Shown: positions 50,624 through 59,051 of the stretch, piece by piece
Numbering within the stretch: the stretch's first letter is position 1
How the letters are laid out: each line of letters begins with the position of its first letter
From: Streptomyces sp. M41(2017)
GTDB lineage: Bacteria > Actinomycetota > Actinomycetes > Streptomycetales > Streptomycetaceae
DNA: 64,000 nucleotides
NCBI RefSeq assembly: GCF_002078175.1
Contig: NZ_MWFK01000003.1
Span: 496,001 to 560,000, forward strand
Reading direction: 5' to 3'
The notes under the pieces: model-generated
The model's database searches: none
The model's input: only the letters and a program-made list of their open reading frames with translations
What the model was told of the DNA's origin: nothing
Program-made: the position numbers and the translations under genes

Positions 50624-50652
50624 GGGTGGGACAGCCCGTGGCCGTCCCACCC
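50624..50652. terminator. Hairpin terminator
   Basis: GGGTGGGAC pairs perfectly with GTCCCACCC around an 11-base loop. It lies between the small peptide frame and the DUF2470 gene, in a gene-poor stretch of about 290 bases where nothing else is seen. Confidence 0.7.
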
Positions 50653-50852
50653 GGCCCGAACCCCACGGCTCAGGTCACCGCGCTTTCCGGCAGACCCGCC
50701 CCCGGCCCTCGGGCAGGCCTTCGGGCCGCGGCACGCCCCCGGTCACCACGAGGGCTGCCCGATCGCGGGTCCGCGCGACATCACTCCCTGCCGCGGCCGT
50801 CTTCTCCGGCGGCACCATGTCGGCGGCGCCCGAGAGCACCCGCGTGCACGTC

Positions 50853-51557
50853 TCAGGTCAGCAGGCGGCCCGTGTGGGAGAGGCGGCGGGCCTCGGACAG
50901 GAGCGCGTGGATCTGCGGTCCGACGTGGTCGATGTGCTGGACCGGGGTCTTGAAGGGCAGGCGGACGTCGCGGTGGGTGCGCCGGTATTCGAGACGCAGC
51001 GTCAGGCCGTAGCGGTCGACGCCGGCCGGGAGCGCACGCTGCACACCGTCGTCGGGGAGCGGACGGACCAGACGCAGGAGCAGGGGGACGAGTTCGGCGT
51101 GCTCGTCGACGAGGTGCGTCAGCATGCCGGCTTCGCTCGTCGCCAGCGGATCGAGTTCCGTCGCCTCCAGTTCGTGGAGGGTCACGTACGAGCGCCCCGA
51201 GCCGTCCTCCAGGACTCCCTGCCCGAACTCCATGCACGTGCTCAGGGTGGAGTCGGGGTCGTACGGCTCCGCCAGCAGGCCGGTCAGGGTGACCCGGGCG
51301 CGGAGCCGGTCGCGTACGGGCGTGGGCGCGATGTCGGTGAGTTCCAGCCGGACCGGGACCCGTGCGCCTGCCGGGGCGCCGGTGCCCTCGAAGGGCGCGT
51401 GCAGGTGGAAGTGGCCCATGGCACCGGACCCGTCGAGCCGTCGGACCTCCGTGTGCCGCCCGTCGCACACCACCGTCATGGAGTGGGCCGCGGCCAGGAT
51501 CGAGCGGACGCGCTCGACGGCGGTCGGCGCGCTGGCGCGGGCAGGGGTACGACGCAT
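50853..51557 (-). CDS. DUF2470 domain protein, iron-regulated
   Basis: A 234-residue soluble protein with a DUF2470-like layout: an N-terminal ERVRSILAAAHSMTVVCDGRH region, a split-barrel-like middle (DRLRARVTLTGLLAEPYDPD) and a C-terminal DUF2470 part (HLVDEHAELVPLLLRLVR, DRYGLTLRLEYRR). Related proteins include HugZ-type haem-degrading enzymes and others with pyridoxamine-oxidase-like folds. GGAGG precedes ATG 51557, and an iron box lies 27 bases upstream, so the gene is expected to be derepressed when iron is scarce. Role in haem or iron use is plausible but not proven. Confidence 0.85.
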   Translation of the reverse strand: MRRTPARASAPTAVERVRSILAAAHSMTVVCDGRHTEVRRLDGSGAMGHFHLHAPFEGTGAPAGARVPVRLELTDIAPTPVRDRLRARVTLTGLLAEPYDPDSTLSTCMEFGQGVLEDGSGRSYVTLHELEATELDPLATSEAGMLTHLVDEHAELVPLLLRLVRPLPDDGVQRALPAGVDRYGLTLRLEYRRTHRDVRLPFKTPVQHIDHVGPQIHALLSEARRLSHTGRLLT

Positions 51558-51583
51558 CCGGGCCTCCGGGATGAGCAGGTCAC

Positions 51584-51602
51584 TTAGGCATGCCTAACCT
51601 AA
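51584..51602 (-). promoter_or_regulatory. Iron box (DmdR1/IdeR operator)
   Basis: On the minus strand the 19 bases read TTAGGTTAGGCATGCCTAA, nearly the DmdR1/IdeR consensus TTAGGTTAGGCTAACCTAA. It lies 27 bases upstream of the DUF2470 start, where bound repressor would block transcription in iron-rich cells. Confidence 0.85.
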
Positions 51603-51723
51603 CCTATCGATGGAGTCGATCCGTCGCCGGGGAACGCCGGGATGCACCACGCAAGGCCTTGGGCCGGACTCCGCGCATGCCGGAGCGAGTGACACCCGCG
51701 CGGCATCCGGCCCTGACGGACCG

Positions 51724-52242
51724 TCAATCGCTCTCGTGGGCTTCCTTGTCCGCCGACTTGCTCATCCGCAGAGCCAGCGGGATGACGAGCCACCACAGGA
51801 TGTAGAGCGCGGCGACGCCCGCGACGATCCAGGGGACGTAGCCGTCGTCGTGCGTGGCCGTGCGCAGCACCAGCAGGAGCGAGGACACCATCGTGAGCAG
51901 CAGCAGGGACAGGCCGAGGAGCGTCATACGGGAGGCCCAGACCACTGCCTGCGGCTTGACGAGGCGGCCGGACACGATCCGGTGGAACGCCACGGGCCCG
52001 ATCAAGGCCCCTGTGGCGGTGGCTCCGAGGACGATCGTGACCATGTAGAGCGTCTGGTCCTGGTCCGAGAGCTGCCGGTAGGTCGGCTGGAACACCACGG
52101 TCAGCAGGAAGCCGAACAGGATCTGCACGCCGGTCTGCGCCACGCGGATTTCCTGCAGCAGGTCTCCCCACTTGCGGTCGGCGCGCTCCTCCGCCGATTC
52201 GTCCCGCCCGTCGCCCGGCCTGTCGTCCTGCTTCTCGCTCAT
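51724..52242 (-). CDS. DUF6328-type membrane protein
   Basis: A 172-residue membrane protein. A charged N-terminus (about 30 residues) leads to RKWGDLLQEIRVAQTGVQILFGFLLT, which matches what I know as DUF6328, with four hydrophobic segments (TGVQILFGFLLTVVF, VTIVLGATATGALIG, LLGLSLLLLTMVSSLLLVL, WIVAGVAALYILWWLVIPL). Function unknown. GAGGGGAACG precedes ATG 52242. It diverges from the ATP-grasp gene, with a strong hairpin in between. Confidence 0.85.
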   Translation of the reverse strand: MSEKQDDRPGDGRDESAEERADRKWGDLLQEIRVAQTGVQILFGFLLTVVFQPTYRQLSDQDQTLYMVTIVLGATATGALIGPVAFHRIVSGRLVKPQAVVWASRMTLLGLSLLLLTMVSSLLLVLRTATHDDGYVPWIVAGVAALYILWWLVIPLALRMSKSADKEAHESD

Positions 52243-52290
52243 CGTTCCCCTCTTCTTGTTGCCCCGCCCGTGCGCGTCTTCCGGTGACCC

Positions 52291-52319
52291 TGGCCGCTCG
52301 GGGCATCCCCGAGCGGCCA
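52291..52319 (+). terminator. Strong hairpin in the ATP-grasp leader
   Basis: GGCCGCTCGGGG and its exact complement enclose a three-base loop, with an added T-A pair (13 pairs). It lies in a divergent promoter region, not after a gene, so it may be a leader structure or attenuator for the ATP-grasp operon. A weaker inverted repeat ACCCATG/CATGGGT lies nearer the start (52448-52485). Confidence 0.5.
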
Positions 52320-52525
52320 TGCGCACAGACCTTCGAGTACCCCGAGCGCGCCGCCGCTCACCAGGCCGTTTGGATATGCGTCCCAACGGGCCACGCCCCG
52401 GGCCTCGTCCGGCTCAGCGGACGTGATCAGTGCCTCAGAACGCCCGCACCCATGAATCCTCCGCATGTCCGAGATCTCCATGGGTACCCCGAGGCCTTCA
52501 CGAACCGCCTGCCGAGAGGAACGAC

Positions 52526-53833
52526 GTGCCGAAGAAGAACATATTCGTGATCGGTCTGGACGAGGCGAACCTGCCCACCCTGAGCGAGGTGCCGAACGCG
52601 AGGGAGCTGACGTTCCATCCGCTGCTGACCATCGAGGAGTTGCAGGGCGGTGAGGTGTCGGTGGCCGACCTGCTGGCGAAGGCGGAGAAGCTGCTCGACG
52701 CGTTCGACGGGACGATCGACGCGATCGTCGGCTACTGGGACTTCCCCGTCAGCACCCTCGTGCCCATGCTCGCCGAGCGGTACGGCACGCGCAGCACCAG
52801 CCTGGAATCGGTGGTCAAGTGTGAGCACAAGTACTGGAGCAGGCTCGAACAGGAGAAGGTGACCGACCGGCACCCGCGCTTCGGCCAAGTCGACCTGAGC
52901 ACCGAGAAGCCGTCCCCTCCGGAGGGCATGAGCTTCCCGATGTGGCTGAAGCCCGCGCTCTCCTACTCGTCGGAACTCGCCTTCGGCGTCGACGACATGA
53001 CCGAGTTCGAGGAGGCGGTGGCGGACATCCGGGACGGCATGTCGCGAGTCGGCCGCCCCTTCGAGTACGTACTCGACCGCCTCGCGCTGCCGCCGGAGAT
53101 GGACGGGGTCGGTGGCGAGGTGTGTCTCGCCGAGGAGGAGATGTCGGGCATCCAGGTGGCGGTCGAGGGCTACGTCGACCACGGAGAGGTCACCGTCTAC
53201 GGCGCGCTGGACTCGATCAACTACCCCGGCTCCTCCTGCTTCCTGCGCCATCAGTACCCCTCGACACTCCCCGAGCCCGCGATCAAGGAACTGCACGACG
53301 TCACGCGGCGCGTGATGGAGCAGATCGGCATGGAGGCGGCGACCTTCAGCGTCGAGTACTTCTACGACCCGCACACCGGCCGGATCAGCCTCCTGGAGAT
53401 CAACCCGCGTCACTCGCAGTCGCACGCCGAACTCTTCCAGTACGTGGACGGCGTGCCCAACCACCACTGCATGGTCAGCCTGGCCCTCGGCCGCGACCCC
53501 CGGATGCCCCATCGGGCGGGCCGCTACGCCATGGCCGCGAAGTGGTACCACCGCTGGTTCGCCGACGGCGTCGTCCACAACGTCCCCACCCCGGACGACC
53601 TGCGCCGCATCGAGCGTGAGATACCGGGTACGCGCATCGACATCGTGCCCTCGGAAGGCTCGCGTCTGTCGGACCTGCCCGGTCAGGACAGCTACAGCTA
53701 CGAGCTGGCCCACATCTTCACCGGTGGTGACACCGAGGAGGAACTCCGGGAGAAGTACGACCGGTGCGTGGCCGCTCTCGGAATGACGTTCGACGAGACG
53801 GCGCCGGGCGGCCGTGACGAGAAGAACGGCTGA
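52526..53833 (+). CDS. ATP-grasp ligase
   Basis: A 435-residue ATP-grasp protein. The N-terminal pre-ATP-grasp domain (KNIFVIGLDEANLPTLSEVP) is followed by the ATP-grasp fold with FPMWLKPALSYSSELAFGVDD and the metal-binding TFSVEYFYDPHTGRISLLEI then NPRHSQSHAELFQ. The E...EINPR pattern that holds Mg-ATP is complete. Enzymes of this fold join a carboxylate, activated by ATP, to an amine or thiol. GTG 52526 is preceded by GAGAGGA. It is followed after 71 bases by a CocE/NonD hydrolase gene, so the pair may build and cleave an amide- or ester-linked metabolite. The product is unknown. Confidence 0.9.
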   Translation: MPKKNIFVIGLDEANLPTLSEVPNARELTFHPLLTIEELQGGEVSVADLLAKAEKLLDAFDGTIDAIVGYWDFPVSTLVPMLAERYGTRSTSLESVVKCEHKYWSRLEQEKVTDRHPRFGQVDLSTEKPSPPEGMSFPMWLKPALSYSSELAFGVDDMTEFEEAVADIRDGMSRVGRPFEYVLDRLALPPEMDGVGGEVCLAEEEMSGIQVAVEGYVDHGEVTVYGALDSINYPGSSCFLRHQYPSTLPEPAIKELHDVTRRVMEQIGMEAATFSVEYFYDPHTGRISLLEINPRHSQSHAELFQYVDGVPNHHCMVSLALGRDPRMPHRAGRYAMAAKWYHRWFADGVVHNVPTPDDLRRIEREIPGTRIDIVPSEGSRLSDLPGQDSYSYELAHIFTGGDTEEELREKYDRCVAALGMTFDETAPGGRDEKNG

Positions 53834-53904
53834 CCGTCGGCCGCGGTCACCACGACCGGCCCGACGAGCCCCGGGCACGGCGAGGAAAGGAGCAACACCA
53901 GCAC

Positions 53905-55992
53905 ATGCGTTTCGTGACCCAACTGCCGTATGCGACCAAGGAAGAGGAGCACGTCGCCATCCCCATGTCCGACGGCGTGGAGCTGTCGGCGCGGATCTGG
54001 CGCCCCACCTCCTCGGACAGCGAACCGGTGCCGGCGGTGCTCGAGTACATCCCGTACCGCAAGCGCGACCTCAGCGCCGTACGCGACTCGATCCACCACC
54101 CGTACATCGCGGGCCACGGCTACGCCTGCGTCCGCGTGGACATCCGCGGCACGGGCGAGTCCGAGGGGGTGCTGAGGGACGAGTACCTGGAGCGGGAGCA
54201 GCAGGACGCCGAGGAGGTGCTCGCCTGGCTGGCCGAACAGCCCTGGTGCGACGGCGGCACCGGCATGATGGGCATCTCGTGGGGCGCCTTCGCCGCGCTC
54301 CAGGTCGCGGCTCGGCAGCCGCCGAGCCTGCGCGGCATCGTCATCGCGTCGTTCACCGACGACCGGCACGCGGACGACATGCACTACATGGGCGGTGCCC
54401 TGCTCTCGGACAACCTGGCCGAGGCCGGCACGATGTTCGCGTACGGCACCTGTCCGCCCGACCCGGCGATCGTCGGGGACCGCTGGCGCGCGATGTGGCA
54501 CGAGCGGATGGAGCACACCCGTCCGTGGGTGCTCGAATGGCTGCGCCACCAGCGCCGTGACGACTACTGGCGGCACGCGTCGGTCTGCGAGGACTACGGG
54601 GCGGTGCGCTGCCCGGTCCTCGCCTCCAGCGGTTGGGCCGACGGGTACTCGAACGCGGTGACCCGTCTGCTGGGCCATCTGGACGTGCCGCGCAAGGGGC
54701 TGATCGGCCCCTGGTCCCACAAGTTCCCCCACCTGGGCGAGCCGGGTCCGGCCATCGGCTACCTCCAGGAGGTCGTCCGCTGGTGGGACCACTGGCTCAA
54801 GGGCGTGGACAACGGCGTGATGGACGGCCCGATGCTGCGCACCTGGATGCAGGAGAGCGTGCCGCCGTCCACGTCGTACGAGGAACGGCCCGGTCGCTGG
54901 GTCGGCGAGCCCACCTGGCCGTCACCGCACATCCGGGAGGTCACGCACCCGCTCGCGCCCCACCGCATCGGCAGCCCCCTCGAAAGCCGCGAGAACGGCG
55001 ACAGCCGCGCGAAGGGCGAGTCCGGTGCGGTCGGCGAGCGGGCAGGAGGTGTCGAGCCCGCACCGGTGACCGTGCAGTCCCCGCTCTCGGTGGGCCAGTT
55101 CGCGGGCAAATGGGCTTCCTACAACGCGCCGCCCGACCTGCCGTACGACCAGCGCGAGGAGGACGGCGGTTCACTCGTCTTCGACAGCGATCCGCTGACC
55201 GAGCGGCTGGAGATCCTCGGATCCCCCACCGTCGAACTCGACCTCACGATCAGCGAACCCGTCGGCATGGTGGCGGCGCGGCTGTCCGACGTGAGTCCCG
55301 ACGGAAGCGCCACCCGTGTTTCCTACGGCATCCTGAACCTCACCCGGCTCGGCGGCACGGACACGCCCGAGCCCGTCGAGCCCGGGCGCCGCTACCGGGC
55401 GAAGGTCCAGCTCAACGGTGTCGGCCAGGCGTTTCCGCCCGGTCACCGGATCCGGCTGTCGCTCTCGACCTCGTACTGGCCCATGGCCTGGCCGCCGCCG
55501 AAGCCGGCCCTCCTCAGCGTGTACGCGCACGCCAGCACCCTGAGTCTGCCGGTGCGGCCGACGGACGAACCCGACGAGATGCCGGTCAGTCCGTTCGGCG
55601 AACCCGAGGGGGCGCCGCCGATCGCGTCGACCCAGCTGTCACCGCGGGAGGAACGCTGGGAGGTCAAGCGCGATCTCGTCGGCTACGAAGCCGAGTTGGA
55701 GATCGTGAAGGACCGCGGCCTGGTCCGTATCGAGGACATCGGTCTCGACGTCGGTCTGCGTGCCGAGGAGCGGTACCGGTCCGTGGCCGAGGACTTCACC
55801 TCGGTCAGCGGGGAATCCGCGTGGACCATGAGGTTCCGCCGGGACGAGTGGGACGTCCGCGTGGAGACCCGCACCCGACTCACCTCCGACGCGGGCGAGT
55901 TCTTCGTCGACGCGACCCTCGACGGCTACGAGGGTGACAAGCGCGTGTTCTCCCGGACATGGAACGAGCGGGTGCCGAGGGATCTGCTCTAG
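53905..55992 (+). CDS. CocE/NonD-family serine hydrolase (X-Pro dipeptidyl peptidase S15 type)
   Basis: A 695-residue hydrolase. The alpha/beta-hydrolase domain has the nucleophile Ser125 in MMGISWGAFAAL and the typical DIRGTGESEGVL just before it; the Asp and His of the triad are probably in LASSGWADGYSNAV and GPWSHKFPHLGEP. The C-terminal jelly-roll (X-Pro dipeptidyl-peptidase C domain) covers about residues 400-560 (DPLTERLEILGSPTVELDLT, RIRLSLSTSYWPMAWPP), followed by an extra C-terminal beta region of about 120 residues. No signal peptide is seen. Members cleave esters and amides, including cocaine esterase. It follows the ATP-grasp gene on the same strand. Confidence 0.92.
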   Translation: MRFVTQLPYATKEEEHVAIPMSDGVELSARIWRPTSSDSEPVPAVLEYIPYRKRDLSAVRDSIHHPYIAGHGYACVRVDIRGTGESEGVLRDEYLEREQQDAEEVLAWLAEQPWCDGGTGMMGISWGAFAALQVAARQPPSLRGIVIASFTDDRHADDMHYMGGALLSDNLAEAGTMFAYGTCPPDPAIVGDRWRAMWHERMEHTRPWVLEWLRHQRRDDYWRHASVCEDYGAVRCPVLASSGWADGYSNAVTRLLGHLDVPRKGLIGPWSHKFPHLGEPGPAIGYLQEVVRWWDHWLKGVDNGVMDGPMLRTWMQESVPPSTSYEERPGRWVGEPTWPSPHIREVTHPLAPHRIGSPLESRENGDSRAKGESGAVGERAGGVEPAPVTVQSPLSVGQFAGKWASYNAPPDLPYDQREEDGGSLVFDSDPLTERLEILGSPTVELDLTISEPVGMVAARLSDVSPDGSATRVSYGILNLTRLGGTDTPEPVEPGRRYRAKVQLNGVGQAFPPGHRIRLSLSTSYWPMAWPPPKPALLSVYAHASTLSLPVRPTDEPDEMPVSPFGEPEGAPPIASTQLSPREERWEVKRDLVGYEAELEIVKDRGLVRIEDIGLDVGLRAEERYRSVAEDFTSVSGESAWTMRFRRDEWDVRVETRTRLTSDAGEFFVDATLDGYEGDKRVFSRTWNERVPRDLL

Positions 55993-56113
55993 TCCGGCGG
56001 AGCGCCGAGTCCGGCGCCCGGGGTGGCTCGACGGCCGCCCCGGGCCCCGGACCCCGTACGTACGCGCTCGGCCGATGGCGTTGGACCCGCGTCCGGGATC
56101 TCCCACCGACGAA

Positions 56114-56147
56114 GAAGTCCCCCTGCCCACGTGGGCAGGGGGACTTC
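56114..56147. terminator. Perfect 34-base palindrome, bidirectional terminator
   Basis: Two 17-base arms (GAAGTCCCCCTGCCCAC and its exact complement) meet with no spacer. It lies between the convergent CocE-type hydrolase and DUF3618 genes and is among the strongest hairpins in the window. Confidence 0.85.
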
Positions 56148-56166
56148 CGTACGTCCGAGGACGTGG

Positions 56167-56661
56167 TCACGCCTTCTTGCGGCGGATCACCAGCCAGGCG
56201 AGGGTCGCCGCACCGGCCACAGTGATCAGCAGCTTGCGGTTGTCGCGGGCGACGCGCGCGCCCTCGGAGGCCTGGTGGCGGACCGGCTCGGGGGCCTTCT
56301 CGTCCCAGACGCGGCCGGCCTTCGCGGCCGTGTCCCGGGCCGTGTCGCGAACCTGTACGGCGGCCTGGGCCGCCTTGTCCTTGACGGGGTCCGGGAGCTT
56401 GTCCTGCACCTTGTCCTGGACGGAGTGGGCGGCCAGGACCGCCTTGTCCTTCAGCTCGGCCGCCTTGGCCGCGGCCTGCTCGGCGACCTCCCCGCTCTTC
56501 TCCTTGGCCTGGGCGCCCTTCTCCTTGGCCCGGGCCTTCACGTCGGCCTTGTCGGCGAGCGCCTGGACGGTGTCCCCGAGTTCGGCGCGGGTCTGCTCGA
56601 CCTGCTCGCGCAGTTCCTCGGGAGTGGCGGCGGTCTGCTCGCCGTCGTAGGGCTTGCTCAT
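56167..56661 (-). CDS. DUF3618 protein
   Basis: A 164-residue protein of the DUF3618 family. The N-terminal ATPEELREQVEQTRAELGDT is the family mark, followed by a long Ala/Lys/Glu-rich amphipathic region (residues about 40-130, resembling late-embryogenesis-type repeats, for example KARAKEKGAQAKEKSGEVAE) and one C-terminal membrane segment (LLITVAGAATLAWLVI) ending RRKKA. It probably sits at the membrane with a flexible cytosolic arm. ATG 56661 overlaps the stop of the holin-like gene. Such pairs are common in actinobacteria and often osmotic- or stress-linked. Confidence 0.9.
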   Translation of the reverse strand: MSKPYDGEQTAATPEELREQVEQTRAELGDTVQALADKADVKARAKEKGAQAKEKSGEVAEQAAAKAAELKDKAVLAAHSVQDKVQDKLPDPVKDKAAQAAVQVRDTARDTAAKAGRVWDEKAPEPVRHQASEGARVARDNRKLLITVAGAATLAWLVIRRKKA

Positions 56662-57095
56662 CGGTGGGCACTCCTCTTGATCTCGGCCACGTCGGCCTTC
56701 ACGTTCTCGATCGCCTGTTCAGGCTTGGGCGGTGCCGCCCGGTGGACCTGCTTCCTGCCGTTCAGGGCCAGCACCGCGGCGACGACGCCCAGCACCGCCG
56801 TGACGATCAGCGCCGCGGCCCACACCGGCAGCGGAACGGCGAGGGCGGCGATCGCCGTGACCACCAGGGCCTCCAGCGTCAGAAAGCCGACCACTCCGGC
56901 GCCACCGAACAGGCCGCCGCTCTTGCCGTAGCGCCTGCCCTTCTCCTGCATCTCCGCCTGCGCCAGGCGCAGTTCGCCCCGCACCAGTTCGGTCAGCTGC
57001 TGCGAGGCCTGCTGCACCAGCTCACCCACCTGACGCGACCCGGACTCCCGTGTCTGCTCGTCGATCCCCTCGACCTGCGGCCGCGCACTCGACAC
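56658..57095 (-). CDS. Phage-holin-like family (Phage_holin_3_6/DUF1469) membrane protein
   Basis: A 145-residue membrane protein. An N-terminal amphipathic region (SRQVGELVQQASQQLTELVRGELRLA) precedes two hydrophobic segments (FLTLEALVVTAIAALAVPL and AALIVTAVLGVVAAVLALNG), the layout of the DUF1469 family. Despite the family name these are widespread cellular proteins, not phage remnants. The GTG at 57095 is preceded by GGAGGTGATC, a near-perfect ribosome site. Its stop overlaps the DUF3618 start, so both are coupled; the pair probably forms a membrane-associated stress module. Confidence 0.9.
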   Translation of the reverse strand: MSSARPQVEGIDEQTRESGSRQVGELVQQASQQLTELVRGELRLAQAEMQEKGRRYGKSGGLFGGAGVVGFLTLEALVVTAIAALAVPLPVWAAALIVTAVLGVVAAVLALNGRKQVHRAAPPKPEQAIENVKADVAEIKRSAHR

Positions 57096-57244
57096 GGCGA
57101 TCACCTCCTGCCCGTTTCCTCGGCCATGACCCGAACACCTCGTGGTGTTCCGGCACTCGGTCTGAGAGCGGGTACCCCGATCCGGGCACTTCAGGAGCCC
57201 GATCGCCGGTCGTTCACGATCCGCCCGCATTCGTCGCCGCGCGG

Positions 57245-57916
57245 TCACTCCCGGTCGGCGAAGACGCTGGTGTCGAGGCGGTCGAGGAGGTCGGCCGCGT
57301 CGCGGTAGACGGCGCGGGCGCCGGCCTCCTCCAGGTCCGCCCGCGGGATTCCGCCGGACAGGACCGCGACAGGGGTCGCGCCGTCCCGTGCGGCGGCTTT
57401 CATGTCCCATACGGTGTCGCCGACGAACACGGCCCGGTCGCTCGGCACTCCGGCCAGTTCCCTCGCCCGGGCGACGGGATCGGGCGCCGGTTTGCCGTCC
57501 TCGACGTCGTCCGCGCTGGCCGCCCCGAGGATCACGTCGTCGGCCCCGATCGCCTGCCGCAGCGCCGCGAGTTCCGCGCCGCTCGCCGAGGTCGCGAGGA
57601 CGATCTCCCAGCCCCGGCCGGCCAGCGCGCGCAGCAGTTCGCGCGCCGAGTCGAGGGCGGGCAGCCGGTCGAAGTACGTGGCGTAGAGAGCGTGGTGGGC
57701 GGCGACGAACTGGTCGTCCTGCCCGGTGTCACGGTCCTTTCCGAGCAGGTGCTCGATCAGGTCGCCGCTGCCGAGTCCGACGGCCCGGTGGATCTCGCGC
57801 ATGGGCACGCGGTGTCCACCCTGCCGGAACGCCTCCCACCACGTCACCACGTGGAGGTGGTTGGTGTCGACGAGCGTCCCGTCGACATCGAAGATCGCGG
57901 CGCGTTTCGTGCTCAT
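57245..57916 (-). CDS. HAD-family hydrolase (beta-phosphoglucomutase/phosphatase type)
   Basis: A 223-residue HAD hydrolase. Motif I is IFDVDGTLVDT with the nucleophile Asp, motif II is LATSASGAE, motif III the Lys in DVEDGKPAPDP, and motif IV VFVGDTVWDMKAA with the metal-binding acids. The cap domain between motifs I and II places it in subfamily I, with small phosphorylated metabolites as substrates (phosphoglycolate-type). GAGGAC precedes ATG 57916. It lies 49 bases after the LLM oxidoreductase gene on the same strand and may share its transcript. Confidence 0.92.
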   Translation of the reverse strand: MSTKRAAIFDVDGTLVDTNHLHVVTWWEAFRQGGHRVPMREIHRAVGLGSGDLIEHLLGKDRDTGQDDQFVAAHHALYATYFDRLPALDSARELLRALAGRGWEIVLATSASGAELAALRQAIGADDVILGAASADDVEDGKPAPDPVARARELAGVPSDRAVFVGDTVWDMKAAARDGATPVAVLSGGIPRADLEEAGARAVYRDAADLLDRLDTSVFADRE

Positions 57917-57964
57917 CGCAGGTGTCCTCGCCCTCTCAGTGATGTGCCGTTCCCGGTTCGTCGC

Positions 57965-58930
57965 TCACAGGTGCCGCAGGGCGGGCAGCAGTTTCCGCTC
58001 GGCCCATTCCAGGTACGGTTCCTGCTGGTCGCCGCCGATCTGGACGAGCGCGACCTCGGTGAACCCCGCCTCGGCGTAGGGCCGTACGGCTTCCACGACC
58101 GCCTCGACGTCGTCGCCGCAGGGGATGGACTCGGCCACGTCCTCGGGCCGTACGAACTGGGTGGCGCCCGCGAACGCGGTGGGGCCGGGCAGTTCGGAGT
58201 TGACCGGCCAGCCGCCGGCGAACCAGCGGAACTGGTCGTGGGCGCGGGCGACGGCCGCGTCGCGGTCGGTGTCGTAACAGATGGGCAGCTGGCCGACCTT
58301 GGGCTTGCCCGCGCCGCCGTGGTTCTCGAACGCGGAGATCAGCTCGGGCCTCGGCTCCGTGGCGATCACCAGGTCCGCGAGGTGACCGGCCAGTTCGCAG
58401 GAGCGGTCTCCGGAGACGGCGACTCCGATCGGCGGGGGCGCGTCGGGCAGGTCCCACAGTTTGGCGTTCTCGACGTCGAAGTGGGCGCCGTGGTGGTTGA
58501 CGTTCCCGCCGGCGAAGAGAGCGCGGATGATCTCCACCGCCTCCTCCAGCATCTCCAGCCGGACATGGGCAGCGGGCCATCCTCCGCCCACCACATGCTC
58601 GTTGAGGTTCTCGCCGGAGCCGAGGCCGAGGCGGAAGCGCCCTTCGGAGAGGAGCTGCACGGTGGCGGCCTTCTGCGCGACGACCGCCGGGTGGTAGCGG
58701 GTCGTCGGGCACGTCACGTACGTCATCAGCGGAATGCGCTCGGTGGCCTGCGCTGCGGCGCCGAGAACGCTCCACGCGTACGAGGCGTGTCCCTGGGAGT
58801 CCAGCCAGGGGAAGTAGTGGTCGGAGATGACGGAGAAGTCGAAGCCGGCGCGCTCGGCGCCGACCACATGGCCGACGAGCTCACGCGGGCCCGCCTGCTC
58901 CGTCATCATCGTGTACCCGATCTGCACCAT
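57965..58930 (-). CDS. LLM-class F420-dependent oxidoreductase
   Basis: A 321-residue TIM-barrel enzyme of the luciferase-like monooxygenase family. The sequence runs MVQIGYTMMTEQAGPRELVG, then FDFSVISDHYFPWLDSQGHA, RFRLGLGSGENLNEHVVGGG and PPPIGVAVSGDRSCELAG, close to the group that includes F420-dependent glucose-6-phosphate dehydrogenase (TIGR03557-like). F420 rather than FMN is likely in an actinobacterium. GAGGAGGAG precedes ATG 58930. The likely co-transcribed HAD phosphatase suggests a sugar-phosphate or small-metabolite step; substrate not predictable. Confidence 0.9.
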   Translation of the reverse strand: MVQIGYTMMTEQAGPRELVGHVVGAERAGFDFSVISDHYFPWLDSQGHASYAWSVLGAAAQATERIPLMTYVTCPTTRYHPAVVAQKAATVQLLSEGRFRLGLGSGENLNEHVVGGGWPAAHVRLEMLEEAVEIIRALFAGGNVNHHGAHFDVENAKLWDLPDAPPPIGVAVSGDRSCELAGHLADLVIATEPRPELISAFENHGGAGKPKVGQLPICYDTDRDAAVARAHDQFRWFAGGWPVNSELPGPTAFAGATQFVRPEDVAESIPCGDDVEAVVEAVRPYAEAGFTEVALVQIGGDQQEPYLEWAERKLLPALRHL

Positions 58931-59051
58931 GCCGCTCTCCTCCTCGTGGTGGGGCGCCGCCGGGGCGGGCCGCGTGCCGGTCGCGGGGCGGGCCGGACGT
59001 CCGCCCCCGCCCCGTGTCTGCGTCGCGTGGACGGGTCCGCGGGCCCCCGAC

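Noticed and set aside
56658..57095. Phage holin, possible prophage remnant
   Set aside because: The family name is misleading; the DUF1469/DUF3618 pair is a normal cellular module and no other phage gene is present.
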